In this document: positions 9,032 to 17,649 of the stretch, one piece after another
Layout: each line of letters starts with the position of its first letter
Position numbering within the stretch: the stretch's first letter is position 1
DNA from: Alteromonas gilva
Lineage (GTDB): Bacteria; Pseudomonadota; Gammaproteobacteria; Enterobacterales; Alteromonadaceae
Direction: 5' to 3'
NCBI RefSeq assembly: GCF_028595265.1
Contig: NZ_JAQQXP010000001.1
Coordinates: forward strand, 2,356,001 to 2,420,000
DNA: 64,000 bases
Made by a program: the position numbers and the translations under genes
The notes under the pieces: model-generated
What the model saw: the letters and a program-made list of their open reading frames with translations, nothing else
Database searches by the model: none
What the model was told of the DNA's origin: nothing

Positions 9032-9505
9032 ATGAATACACTTTCTGCCGGCGTTGCCGCCCCGTTATTTAGTTTACCGGATCAGGATGGTAATCCTGTT
9101 TCGTTGGAGTCGTTGAAAGGTAAAAAGGTTTTGGTCTATTTTTATCCAAAAGCCATGACACCAGGATGTACCGTTCAGGCTCAGGGATTACGCGACATTC
9201 AAAACGAATTAGAACAGCATAATGTTGTTGTACTTGGCATAAGTCCGGATGCCGTTAAACGTTTGCCTAAATTCATCGAAAAAGAAAAGCTTAACTTCAC
9301 GTTATTGTCTGACGAAGATCATGCGGTAGCAGATGCATTCGGTGTATGGGGCCCTAAAAAGTTCATGGGAAAAGAGTACGACGGCATTCACCGTTTAAGC
9401 TTTCTGATAGACGAAGAAGGCAACATTGAGCACGTATTCAATAAATTTAAAACCAAAGAACATCATCTGGTTATATTGAATTACCTTGAGGGCGATGCCG
9501 CTTAA
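9032..9505 (+). CDS. bcp: Thiol peroxidase Bcp (PrxQ-type peroxiredoxin)
   Basis: A peroxiredoxin that reduces H2O2 and organic hydroperoxides. The peroxidatic Cys is C46 in PKAMTPGCTVQAQGLRD. In E. coli Bcp a second, resolving Cys lies five residues later (TVQACGLRD); here that position is Gln, so this should work as a 1-Cys enzyme needing an outside thiol. I start at ATG 9032, with AAGGGA upstream; the frame opens earlier at 9008 inside gcvR. That gives 157 aa against 156 in E. coli. A terminator follows. Confidence 0.95.
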   Translation: MNTLSAGVAAPLFSLPDQDGNPVSLESLKGKKVLVYFYPKAMTPGCTVQAQGLRDIQNELEQHNVVVLGISPDAVKRLPKFIEKEKLNFTLLSDEDHAVADAFGVWGPKKFMGKEYDGIHRLSFLIDEEGNIEHVFNKFKTKEHHLVILNYLEGDAA

Positions 9506-9530
9506 GCATCTTTAAGCTCTTTATCATTAC

Positions 9531-9569
9531 AAAAAAAGCCAGTATCGGTTGCCGATACTGGCTTTTTTT
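9531..9569. terminator. Bidirectional terminator between bcp and perM
   Basis: A 13-bp perfect stem (AAGCCAGTATCGG paired with CCGATACTGGCTT, 3-nt loop) flanked by seven A and seven T. It can end transcripts from both convergent genes. Confidence 0.93.
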
Positions 9570-9582
9570 GTCACTGCACTCA

Positions 9583-10656
9583 TTAAGAGTTAATAATTTC
9601 AGGGGGCGGTGGCGTAGAAGACCAGGCAGTCACAACCGCTTTTACCAGCGTTGCCAAAGGAATAGCAAAAAATACTCCCCAAAAGCCCCATAAACCGCCA
9701 AAGAATAACACCGCAATAATAATATACAGGGGGTGCAAACTCACCGCTTCAGAAAATAATATAGGCACCAGCAGATTACCATCCAACGCCTGAATAACGC
9801 CATATGCCACCATTAAATACCAAAACTGCGGTGTAATACCCCACTGAAACATGGCGACTACTGCAACCGGGATAGTGACGACTGCCGCGCCAATGTAAGG
9901 AATTAACACCGATAAACCGACTAACACGCCAAGTAACATGGCATAACGTAAATCCATAATCACAAAAGTAATACAGGAAATGGCACCGACGATGATGATT
10001 TCGATTGCCTTACCACGGATATAATTGGCGATCTGGGTATTCATTTCGTTACCCACCTGGGTAATCAGGCGACGTTCTTTGGGTAATATGCGTGAGATAC
10101 TCTCGGTAAAATAGAGTTTATCTTTGAGCATAAAGAACACCATTAGTGGCACCAGTATAAAATAAATTAACAGAGCGGCGACACTGGTAATTGACCCCAG
10201 CGATGCTGACAGAGCTTGCTCGCCAAAATCCACCAAGCGCTGATTAGCGCCTTCCATCATTTCATAAATATGCGAAAACTGAACATATTCGGGGTATTTA
10301 TCAGGTAATGTTAACAGCCATGTCTGGGCATTTTGCCAAATAACCGGCAGTTCCTGGGCTAAGCTGACACTCTGCTTGGTAATCACCGGTACTAAGCCTA
10401 CCGTTAACATCACCATTACCATCACAAAACAAATTAACACCAGCGCCACCGCAAGAGGACGCCCTACCCCAACGCGTTTAAGTTGAGTGACCGGCCAGTC
10501 AAGTAAATAGGCAATCACCGCTGCCACAATTACCGGCATCAGCATGTTGCCCCATAACAGCAACAATGCACTGCTGATAAGAATAAGGACAAGCAGCATC
10601 GCAGCATCAGGATCTGAAAACTTACGCCTGTACCAACGCCCGAAAACACTAAACAT
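9583..10656 (-). CDS. perM: AI-2E family transporter / permease PerM
   Basis: A 357-aa membrane protein with seven to eight helices in the AI-2E/PerM family. The pattern is two N-terminal helices (LLVLILISSALLLLWG, MPVIVAAVIAYLLDWPV), a long soluble section, then conserved helices with VGLSVLIPYIGAAVV and a C-terminal WGFWGVFFAIPLATLVKA. The proposed role of the family is small-molecule export or turgor-linked efflux; the substrate here is unknown. It is divergent from bepA, as yfgO and yfgC are in E. coli. Confidence 0.88.
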   Translation of the reverse strand: MFSVFGRWYRRKFSDPDAAMLLVLILISSALLLLWGNMLMPVIVAAVIAYLLDWPVTQLKRVGVGRPLAVALVLICFVMVMVMLTVGLVPVITKQSVSLAQELPVIWQNAQTWLLTLPDKYPEYVQFSHIYEMMEGANQRLVDFGEQALSASLGSITSVAALLIYFILVPLMVFFMLKDKLYFTESISRILPKERRLITQVGNEMNTQIANYIRGKAIEIIIVGAISCITFVIMDLRYAMLLGVLVGLSVLIPYIGAAVVTIPVAVVAMFQWGITPQFWYLMVAYGVIQALDGNLLVPILFSEAVSLHPLYIIIAVLFFGGLWGFWGVFFAIPLATLVKAVVTAWSSTPPPPEIINS

Positions 10657-10982
10657 TCACTTTTCCTTTCAACAATCAAAAATGCCAGGCAGGTTTACAC
10701 CCAAACGCCCGACAACGCCCATAACACTAAGAATAAATTAAATATAACAATCAGTTAGCTAAAAAACAGAAGCTATACGATAACTTCTTATGCACCGCGC
10801 TACTATACCGACAAACTTGCTGTTTGTAACGCTTAGAACTTGCGCCACGCTCGCCCTTGTGGTGTCATTAAATGATATTGCCCTGTGGCACTGCTTTATT
10901 TACGTTATTTTACAGGTTTCAGGGAACTGATCAGCCTCAGGTTGTCGTATATATAGCAGTATTTGGCTTAATCCGAGGAATA
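10657..10982. other. perM-bepA divergent intergenic region (326 bp)
   Basis: No gene supported. The upstream extension of the bepA frame (10872-10982) lacks an SD at its first start codon and does not look like protein. The region should hold divergent promoters for perM and bepA, but I see no element strong enough to name. GAGGAA at about 10974-10979 is the bepA SD. Confidence 0.45.
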
Positions 10983-12452
10983 ATGAAACAATATTTGCAA
11001 TCCGGCATCGTTGGTTTTTCATTAACCGTGGTAGCGTTGCTGATGCCTGTAAATGGTATAGCCCAAAGTATTGGCAGCGACAAAAATACGCTGCCGGATA
11101 TTGGTGTGGTGGCGTCAGAAGCGCTCACCGTCGATAAGGAAATGTTAATCGGCGATGCCATTATGCGTCAGATGCGTGGCCAGGCCCCTATTATCGACGA
11201 TCCGATATTGAGCGAATACATTCAGGATCTGGGTAACCGGCTCGTGCTGCAAGCTGAAAACACCAAGTTTCCGTTTGAATTTTTTGTCATCAACAATAGC
11301 GCCATGAACGCCTTTGCATTTTACGGCGGTCACGTGGGTGTCCATTCCGGTATTATCACCAGTGCTGATTCCGAAAGTGAACTGGCTTCAGTGCTCGCCC
11401 ACGAAGTCACACACGTAACCCAGAGGCACTTAGCGCGCCGGGCGCTTTCCCAGCAACGCAGCTCACCTTTGCAGATTGCGTCCATGTTGGGCAGTATTTT
11501 ACTTGCTGCAGCAAACCCTGAAGCTGGTATGGCAGCCTTGCAAACCTCATCTGCGATATCCCAGCAAATGACGATAGACTACACACGCTCTAACGAGCAG
11601 GAAGCTGACCGTATTGGCATTGACATACTGTACAACGCCGGTTTTGATCCGCGCGCTGCAGCCACGTTTTTTGGAAAAATGGCAGAAGAATACCGGTTAC
11701 GCTCGCGCCCACCGGAACGGCTGCTCACTCACCCGTTAACTGAAAAACGGATTGCCGATGCCCGCAGCAGGATGGCCCGCTACCCTGAGGTCAGGTTACC
11801 GCCCAGTTTAACCTTTCATCTGGCCAAAGCCCGCCTACTCGCGCGTTATCAGTTTGACCCGGATTACGCGTTAGAGCACTACATGGCGGTCAATGAGCAA
11901 GGCAACTATTTAGTTAAAGAAGCAGCCCGTTATGGCCTGGCTATTGCTCTATTGGCCAACGACAAAGCGGCGCAGGCACAAGAGATTAACAATGAATTGC
12001 TCAAACGCGATCCAAACAATCTGTTTTATATTGATCTTGCTACCGATATTCTGATTGCGCTCAATCAGCCACAGACAGCGGTTGAAATGCTGGAAAAGGA
12101 AATATTCAATAAACCTCGCAACAGCGTTGTGGTGTTAAATTTGGCCAATACCTACCTCACAATGAAGCAATACAGCAAAACCATTGAACTGCTAAGAGAC
12201 TATCTGTTAGTAAAACCGCACGATCAACTGGCCTACAGTCTGTTAAGCGAAGCTTATAAATCGGAAAAATCCTACAAAGGGATGCATCAAAGTAAAGCCG
12301 AATTGCTCGCGTTGTATGGCGCATACCCCAATGCTATCGACGAGCTGCAACACGCCTACAATTACACCGGCGATGATCATCTCGAAAAACAACGCATCAG
12401 AGCGCGAATTCAACAACTGCGCGATGCTGAAGAAAAGTTAAGAAATTTTTAG
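10983..12452 (+). CDS. bepA: Periplasmic M48 metalloprotease/chaperone BepA
   Basis: A periplasmic zinc protease with TPRs that promotes or clears LptD and other outer membrane proteins. The signal peptide runs MKQYLQSGIVGFSLTVVALL to about IAQS. Zinc motif is HEVTH (VLAHEVTHVTQRHLARR), with the third ligand Glu in EQEADRIG. The C-terminal half (about 300-489) is TPR-like (NNLFYIDLATDILIALNQPQ). Start at ATG 10983 is chosen for its GAGGAA SD and signal peptide, giving 489 aa against 487 in E. coli. Confidence 0.95.
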   Translation: MKQYLQSGIVGFSLTVVALLMPVNGIAQSIGSDKNTLPDIGVVASEALTVDKEMLIGDAIMRQMRGQAPIIDDPILSEYIQDLGNRLVLQAENTKFPFEFFVINNSAMNAFAFYGGHVGVHSGIITSADSESELASVLAHEVTHVTQRHLARRALSQQRSSPLQIASMLGSILLAAANPEAGMAALQTSSAISQQMTIDYTRSNEQEADRIGIDILYNAGFDPRAAATFFGKMAEEYRLRSRPPERLLTHPLTEKRIADARSRMARYPEVRLPPSLTFHLAKARLLARYQFDPDYALEHYMAVNEQGNYLVKEAARYGLAIALLANDKAAQAQEINNELLKRDPNNLFYIDLATDILIALNQPQTAVEMLEKEIFNKPRNSVVVLNLANTYLTMKQYSKTIELLRDYLLVKPHDQLAYSLLSEAYKSEKSYKGMHQSKAELLALYGAYPNAIDELQHAYNYTGDDHLEKQRIRARIQQLRDAEEKLRNF

Positions 12453-12542
12453 TAAGTTAAGGTGCTGAACAGGTTTAACAAAATAAGTTTATCGGTCGCT
12501 TGTTTCCGCGCACAACCACATTTGACGAGCACCTTACTGCAA

Positions 12543-12845
12543 TCATCCTGCGGCTGTTCCTTTAATTAACGACAGTGTACAAGTGTCATTTTTGTGGGGT
12601 TTAAGACTAAAACCGTCGGCTTCAAACGCCCGGTTAGAAAAGAGGATTAAAACCCGCGTATCGCCATTAGCACTTGCTGTTCTAACGTTGACGTTGCAAT
12701 TATTTAAAACGAGCTCTGTTACTAAAGACTCTTTGCTTCCATCAGAATGCTCAGTGTGCTGGGTTTGGCCTGATAAGACATAGGTTTTCGCGGCACAAGA
12801 TACTAATGAAACAAATGCAAAGGCAACAATGGTTACTGGCAACAA
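12543..12845 (-). CDS. Small putative lipoprotein, possibly with a disrupted start
   Basis: A 100-aa frame with a hydrophobic start and a lipobox-like LVSC, then a small polar domain (ELVLNNCNVNVRTAS... NDTCTLSLIKG) with two Cys that might pair. No family recognised. The frame lacks an ATG: it opens at TTG 12845. An ATG with a good SD (AAGGATGAAGCACAATG) lies 20 bp upstream but in another frame, encoding MNFKPICCQ and a stop. Joining the two would make a normal lipoprotein signal with a Lys near the start. So this is either a TTG start or a gene broken by a one-base change. Confidence 0.5.
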   Translation of the reverse strand: MLPVTIVAFAFVSLVSCAAKTYVLSGQTQHTEHSDGSKESLVTELVLNNCNVNVRTASANGDTRVLILFSNRAFEADGFSLKPHKNDTCTLSLIKGTAAG

Positions 12846-12929
12846 ATCGGTTTAAAATTCATTGTGCTTCATCCTTGAAGTAAGTTATCGGTATATCGAC
12901 GCAAACCAAACTTGTGATCTGCTAACTAA

Positions 12930-12958
12930 AATTAGCAAGGGTTTGATTATTGCTAATT
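12930..12958. repeat. Inverted repeat AATTAGCAA/TTGCTAATT
   Basis: Nine-bp arms (12930-12938, 12950-12958) around an 11-nt spacer. It lies between the small lipoprotein start and the thioredoxin-like gene stop, both on the minus strand. It could be an operator for the lipoprotein or a weak hairpin. No T-run supports a terminator. Confidence 0.4.
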
Positions 12959-13013
12959 AAATATCGGGGCTGACATACACAAACTTAGCACAGTTTAGTG
13001 TGTTTTAAATCAC

Positions 13014-13565
13014 TCAGTTATCTGCGCTCTGGCTTTGCGCCACTGCCTGGTTAAGCCGCTCAACCGTTACTTCACCCCTTATGGTTTTCGTTACTTCACC
13101 TGCCGGGCTAATAATGTAGGTAGTGGGTAACACAATTGGCATACTTACCGGTAACGCTGTTGCCGACTCGGTAGTAAGAACCGGAAAGCGAATGTCCCGG
13201 CGCTCAATTAATTGCTGCAGTTCCGGGAGGCTGAGTTCGTCAAAGCTAACGCCCAGCACCCTTACGTTGCCCTGCTGGTAAAATGCATTGAGTTCTGGTA
13301 ACTCGCGCAGACACGGCAGACACCATTCCGCAAAATAGTTGACCACCGTCCATTGACCGCTGCGCCATTGTACTTTACTGCCGCTGACGGTTATAAACGA
13401 TGAGCTTTGCATGGCACTAAACCACACACCGGTTATGAGTGCGCCAACACCCGCTAGGCACAAAACAAGCGTACGGAAAGATCCACGTTGGCGTGTAATT
13501 CGTTTATACTCTGCGACAATTTTCAATCTGTTAAGCCCGATGATAGTGTGTTCACTCCTCATCAT
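13014..13565 (-). CDS. TlpA/ResA-like membrane-anchored thioredoxin
   Basis: A 183-aa protein with one N-terminal helix (about 31-50, RTLVLCLAGVGALITGVWFS) that anchors a periplasmic thioredoxin-fold domain. The active site is WCLPC (C82, C85), preceded by VVNYFAEW as in TlpA/ResA proteins. A cis-Pro is likely in VLPTTYIIS. Such proteins reduce periplasmic disulfides, often for cytochrome maturation; the target here is unknown. It is divergent from the ArsC-like gene, with only 28 bp between starts. Confidence 0.85.
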   Translation of the reverse strand: MMRSEHTIIGLNRLKIVAEYKRITRQRGSFRTLVLCLAGVGALITGVWFSAMQSSSFITVSGSKVQWRSGQWTVVNYFAEWCLPCLRELPELNAFYQQGNVRVLGVSFDELSLPELQQLIERRDIRFPVLTTESATALPVSMPIVLPTTYIISPAGEVTKTIRGEVTVERLNQAVAQSQSADN

Positions 13566-13593
13566 AGCAACTCTTTTTTATCGGTAGAACATT

Positions 13594-13947
13594 ATGGCTA
13601 ATATAAAAATACTGCATAACCCGCGCTGCTCGAAAAGTCGTGAAACCCTGAAACTATTAGAAGAAAAAGATATCGCTGTTGATATCATTGAATATTTGAA
13701 AACGCCACTGACAGAACAGGAAATCCGCTCGCTCTACACAAAGCTTGACCTGGAAAATGTTACGCAGATGATGCGGGTGAAAGAGCCCGAATATAAAGCG
13801 GCGGGTCTCAATAGCGCTGATACCACCGACGATCAGCGCTTTGCTGCGATGGTGCAATATCCCAAGCTCATCGAGCGACCAGTTGTCATTAACGGTGATC
13901 AGGCTAAAATTGGCCGTCCACCAGAATCGGTACTGGATATTGTTTAA
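13594..13947 (+). CDS. ArsC/YfgD-family arsenate reductase-like protein
   Basis: A 117-aa thioredoxin-fold protein. The catalytic Cys is C12 in HNPRCSKSRETL, the ArsC signature. An Arg near the C-terminus (ERPVV) matches the family. Glutaredoxin-dependent arsenate reductases use this Cys, but YfgD-type members are chromosomal and have no proven arsenate role. In E. coli yfgD follows bepA, and this gene holds the same place. No ars operon genes are nearby, so arsenic resistance is not implied. Confidence 0.85.
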   Translation: MANIKILHNPRCSKSRETLKLLEEKDIAVDIIEYLKTPLTEQEIRSLYTKLDLENVTQMMRVKEPEYKAAGLNSADTTDDQRFAAMVQYPKLIERPVVINGDQAKIGRPPESVLDIV

Positions 13948-13948
13948 C

Positions 13949-14560
13949 ATGGGACCAGTGCTCATCCTGTATTACAGCCGCCATGGCGCCACCGCGCAAC
14001 TGGCCCGAGCCATTAGCATGGGCGTTGAAGCGGCGGGTCACAGCGCCTTATTGCGCACAGTACCACCAATATCATCTGATCCAAACGCTGAACGCCCTGA
14101 TGATCCAAGCCAGGGGCCGCCCTATGTGACCCTCGATGACCTGCGGGATTGCAGTGCCCTGGCACTGGGAAGCCCTACCCGATTTGGCAACATGGCCGCG
14201 CCAATGAAACACTTTATCGATTCAACCAGTGGCTTGTGGCTGGATGGTGCGCTGATAAATAAGCCTGCCTGTGTATTTACCTCGACCTCGAGTTTACACG
14301 GTGGTCAGGAAACAACCCTGCTGTCGATGGCACTGCCGCTGCTTCATCACGGCATGGTCATCGCCGGCATACCCTATTCAGAGCCGGCTCTGCATTCCAC
14401 CACCAGTGGTGGTACGCCTTATGGTGTTACCCATGTTGCCCATAGCAATACCTCAACACTCACCACTGATGAAAAATCACTTTGCCTGGCACAAGGAAAG
14501 AGACTTGCGCAACTTGCCAGTGCATTACATGCTCAAGCAACCAAAGGCGATGCTTTATGA
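13949..14560 (+). CDS. WrbA-like NAD(P)H:quinone oxidoreductase
   Basis: A 203-aa flavodoxin-fold protein of the WrbA family, which reduces quinones by two electrons with FMN. The FMN phosphate loop is ILYYSRHGATAQLARAI. Later motifs are LGSPTRFGNMAAPMKHFID and STSSLHGGQETTL, which bind the isoalloxazine ring. Start at ATG 13949, one base after the ArsC-like stop; the longer frame runs back into that gene. The stop overlaps the next ATG (ATGA). Confidence 0.92.
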   Translation: MGPVLILYYSRHGATAQLARAISMGVEAAGHSALLRTVPPISSDPNAERPDDPSQGPPYVTLDDLRDCSALALGSPTRFGNMAAPMKHFIDSTSGLWLDGALINKPACVFTSTSSLHGGQETTLLSMALPLLHHGMVIAGIPYSEPALHSTTSGGTPYGVTHVAHSNTSTLTTDEKSLCLAQGKRLAQLASALHAQATKGDAL

Positions 14561-14988
14561 CGACCCCAATGGCAAGTAAAACCCGGCAGTTTCGGTATCT
14601 GGCGTTAGTGTGCCACCTGGGATTGCTGGTTTGGATATCAGCATGGCAACTTTTATTCACAACCGGCCAATCTTATTCATTAGTATTTATCTTCCTGATG
14701 TATGTGTTACCGCTATTATTACCTTTACCGGGTGTCATCAAAGCAAAACCATACACCCATGCCTGGGCCAATTTTATAGCGCTGTATTATTTGCTACACG
14801 GATTAACGGTTTTTTATGCCGAGCCTGATGCACGCTGGTTTGCCAGCATCGAAATCCTGCTGGTCATCGGTATGTTCACCGGCTGTAGCGTATTTGCCAG
14901 ACTCAGAGGGCGTGAACTGGGCTTAGGGTTAAAAAAGCTCAAAGAAGAGATGAAAGAAGAATGCGAGCATTTCACAAAGCGTTCGTAG
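14557..14988 (+). CDS. DUF2069 membrane protein
   Basis: A 143-aa protein with four hydrophobic helices (ALVCHLGLLVWISAWQLLF, VFIFLMYVLPLLLPLPG, WANFIALYYLLHGLTVFY, IEILLVIGMFTGCSVFA) and a charged Lys/Glu-rich tail (LKKLKEEMKEE). This is the layout of DUF2069 proteins, often found downstream of wrbA in marine gammaproteobacteria. The function is not known. It starts inside the wrbA-like stop (4-bp overlap) and overlaps the next gene by 28 bp. Confidence 0.82.
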   Translation: MTTPMASKTRQFRYLALVCHLGLLVWISAWQLLFTTGQSYSLVFIFLMYVLPLLLPLPGVIKAKPYTHAWANFIALYYLLHGLTVFYAEPDARWFASIEILLVIGMFTGCSVFARLRGRELGLGLKKLKEEMKEECEHFTKRS

Positions 14989-16922
14989 CGCCTGTTATAC
15001 TCACACTACTAAGCGCATGTGGAGGTTCTGGCGGCGACAACGGCGGCAATCCCGGCCCGGTCGTTGAGCCGCCCACTGAACAACCGCAACTGACGCCCGT
15101 TCTAAGCAGCGATAATCTCGCGTTGTACGGCCAACTCTCGGCAATTACCAATGAGTCGGTCGGCCTGGTTTTACTGAGCGCTGATGGCAGTCGCTTATCA
15201 GACATCCAGTGGCAACAAATAAGCGGTCCTGCTGTCAGCTTGTTGGCTGCGCACACGCAGGCTGTGGGATTTGACATCCCCGCAGCCGGTAATTACGAGT
15301 TCAGGGTCACTGCAATTACCCAGAGTGGTCAGCAACGCCAGCTTTCATTCACCCTGACAGCCAGTGACGACGCGACACCCGAAATAGCCAACGTGCGACT
15401 TGACCATATGGCAACAGAGCGCGGCCGAGTCTCTTTACGGGTAGACAGCCCTACGCCAAAAATTATCACCACAGTGAGTTGGGAACAAACGGCAGGCCCG
15501 CCGGCACAACCTCTCACGCAACAGGCTGATACCACTAACGGACCACTACAAAGCCTATTTTTTACTGCCCCTGAGGTAAACCAAGACAGTGTCTTGGAGT
15601 TTGTTGCAACGGTGCAGTTTGATGATGGAACCACAGCAACTGACAAAGTACTGGTTGGTATTAATAATACCGCTGTCGCCGATGACGGCATATTTACCCA
15701 AAACGACATGTTTGTGACCACCGATCTTATCGCTTACCGCGAAGATAGCCCCTACGCCGACGCCCTGCGGGAATGTGTCTACACAAACCAGTTAGTTAAC
15801 AGCTGCACTTTTGCAGACTTACCTTTGATTGGTATGCAAACGGCCACACCTGATGTTGATGATATTCTCGATAAAACACTGGTCTCCCACCCCTGGATGG
15901 GCGAGCGTTTTGCTGAATTTCTGCGCCAGTCGGCAACCAGCGAGGATATGCTGAAATTGTTACGAGGGGTCACGGCGGTGGTTATTTCATACGATATCAG
16001 GCCGTCATTCTACTGGGTACGAACCGGCGCTATTTATCTGGATGCACGTAACTTTTGGCGCACACCGGCCGAGCGCGATACCCTCAACACGGCACCTGAT
16101 TATCGCAGTGACTTTGGCAATGCCTTGCAATTTGGCATTTACTGGCGTTATGTCAAAAATAATCGCTATTATTTTCCTCAGCAATCGCTGGCAGCGAGTC
16201 TGCGCAATAGCCGGGATTTTAGCAAGCTGGAGGCATCACTGGCCTGGCTTATGTATCATGAACTGGCGCACGCCAATGATTTTTTCCCGCCTACAGCGTG
16301 GGCAGGTTTGCGGGATTCGCAAACACCGCTGGATCACCTTCGTAACAGCCCGCCGCAGTCTGATCAGTTGTTCGACACCTACCCACTGCAATCCGCTGTG
16401 CTGAATGAGTTGGCCAATGTATCATTTGGCGGTGCAGAGGCCACGGCTGCGCAACAGAGTTTCTCTGCCACCGACGCAGCGGATGAGTTCAGCAGTGATA
16501 TAGCGCCTGCATACTATGCCTATTACACAACACGAGAAGACTACGCCACCCTGTTCGAGCAATTTATGATGCTCTACCGGCTCGGTGTCAGTGCCGACAT
16601 TGGAGTGGTTGAAACGGTAAGTAACCCGCAGGCACTGATCACCTGGGGACAGCGAAACCGCATTAACCAGGATACTTTACAGGCCAGAGCTGCGTTCACG
16701 GTTGAGCGCGTTTTGCCGGAGTTAAATGTCGCTCAGCTGCAGGGCACACTGCCATCACCGGTGCAGCTTGAGCCTGGTGTATCCTGGTATGATTTTGACG
16801 CACTTATTACCAATGGCGCACTGCAGCGCAATGATTTAACCGGTGATTTAGCGGGGAATAAAAGTAATCTGTTCAGACCCCCGCTGAGGCTCAGGAGTCT
16901 TGATGGTCATCTGCGGTACTGA
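14961..16922 (+). CDS. Large lipoprotein with PKD-like repeats and a zincin-like HELAH motif
   Basis: A 653-aa protein I do not recognise. A signal peptide ends in lipobox LSAC (C20), followed by a Gly-rich linker GGSGGDNGGNPGP. Residues about 40-260 look like two beta-sandwich (PKD/cadherin-like) repeats: IQWQQISGPAVSLL and VSWEQTAGPPAQPL are clearly related. Residues 260-650 form an alpha-rich domain with YHELAHANDFF (H433, E434, H437), a metalloprotease-like zinc site; a Glu in EDYATLFEQF could be the third ligand. Its last 32 bp overlap the convergent hda gene. Protease activity is inferred. Confidence 0.8.
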   Translation: MRAFHKAFVAPVILTLLSACGGSGGDNGGNPGPVVEPPTEQPQLTPVLSSDNLALYGQLSAITNESVGLVLLSADGSRLSDIQWQQISGPAVSLLAAHTQAVGFDIPAAGNYEFRVTAITQSGQQRQLSFTLTASDDATPEIANVRLDHMATERGRVSLRVDSPTPKIITTVSWEQTAGPPAQPLTQQADTTNGPLQSLFFTAPEVNQDSVLEFVATVQFDDGTTATDKVLVGINNTAVADDGIFTQNDMFVTTDLIAYREDSPYADALRECVYTNQLVNSCTFADLPLIGMQTATPDVDDILDKTLVSHPWMGERFAEFLRQSATSEDMLKLLRGVTAVVISYDIRPSFYWVRTGAIYLDARNFWRTPAERDTLNTAPDYRSDFGNALQFGIYWRYVKNNRYYFPQQSLAASLRNSRDFSKLEASLAWLMYHELAHANDFFPPTAWAGLRDSQTPLDHLRNSPPQSDQLFDTYPLQSAVLNELANVSFGGAEATAAQQSFSATDAADEFSSDIAPAYYAYYTTREDYATLFEQFMMLYRLGVSADIGVVETVSNPQALITWGQRNRINQDTLQARAAFTVERVLPELNVAQLQGTLPSPVQLEPGVSWYDFDALITNGALQRNDLTGDLAGNKSNLFRPPLRLRSLDGHLRY

Positions 16923-17646
16923 GTTCACGTTTTACCAGCGCTACTGATATTTTCTTCTGTTCCTGTAAAGAGCGCTGATCGAGGCGATCCAGCAATGCCA
17001 TTAAGCTGGGTAAGTCACGCTGGCTATGATTTAGTAAATAATGCAGCGCCTGAACCGATAGCGACAGACCGCGCTGGCGGGCGCGGGAACTGAGAATTTT
17101 TGCCCGTTGCTCGTCATTAAGCGGTTTCAGCTGGTAGGTTAAGCCGGCACTGATACGCGAACGCAGATCGGGTAGCTTAATTGCGTCACTTTGGGCACTG
17201 ACCTGCGAGGCAATAATCAGCACACCAATACGCGTTTCACTGATACGGTTAATTAAATCAAACAACGCTTCTTCCCAGGCGTCATTGCCCGTAATGGCTT
17301 CCAGATTATCCACACAGACCACAGGTAACTGTTCCAGCGCATCAAGTACTGTCGGTGACAGTGACACCACATCTTTTAAATTTACATACGCATGGGGTAT
17401 CGCCCGGCCTGCCAGATGATGGCAAACGGCATACAGCAGGTGACTTTTACCACGGCCGGCACTGCCTATCAGATTAACTAACGGAATTGACGCCGCATCC
17501 AGTAAAGACAAAGCGGGTTCGCCTCGCCAGTCCGGCGAGTGGGCAGCAATGCAATGGAGTAACGCGACAAGCTGATTGTTATTGCCCGCTACAAAACTGG
17601 TAAAGGTTTCATCATCTGGGAGTGTTACCGGCAATGGCAATTGCAT
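16891..17646 (-). CDS. hda: DnaA regulatory inactivator Hda
   Basis: An AAA+ DnaA paralogue that, with the DNA clamp, stimulates DnaA-ATP hydrolysis after initiation. The N-terminal clamp-binding motif is QLPLPV (residues 2-7), followed by LPDDETFTSFVAG as in E. coli Hda. Walker A is GSAGRGKSHLL, and the arginine-finger region is LPDLRSRISAGL. Length is 251 aa. It follows the DUF2066 gene by 3 bp on the minus strand. Its 3' end overlaps the lipoprotein gene on the other strand. Confidence 0.95.
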   Translation of the reverse strand: MQLPLPVTLPDDETFTSFVAGNNNQLVALLHCIAAHSPDWRGEPALSLLDAASIPLVNLIGSAGRGKSHLLYAVCHHLAGRAIPHAYVNLKDVVSLSPTVLDALEQLPVVCVDNLEAITGNDAWEEALFDLINRISETRIGVLIIASQVSAQSDAIKLPDLRSRISAGLTYQLKPLNDEQRAKILSSRARQRGLSLSVQALHYLLNHSQRDLPSLMALLDRLDQRSLQEQKKISVALVKRELSTADDHQDS

Positions 17647-17649
17647 GGG

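Noticed and set aside
13594..13947. Arsenic resistance locus
   Set aside because: Only an ArsC/YfgD-like gene is present; no arsR, arsB or acr3 is near, and the conserved place after bepA fits YfgD.
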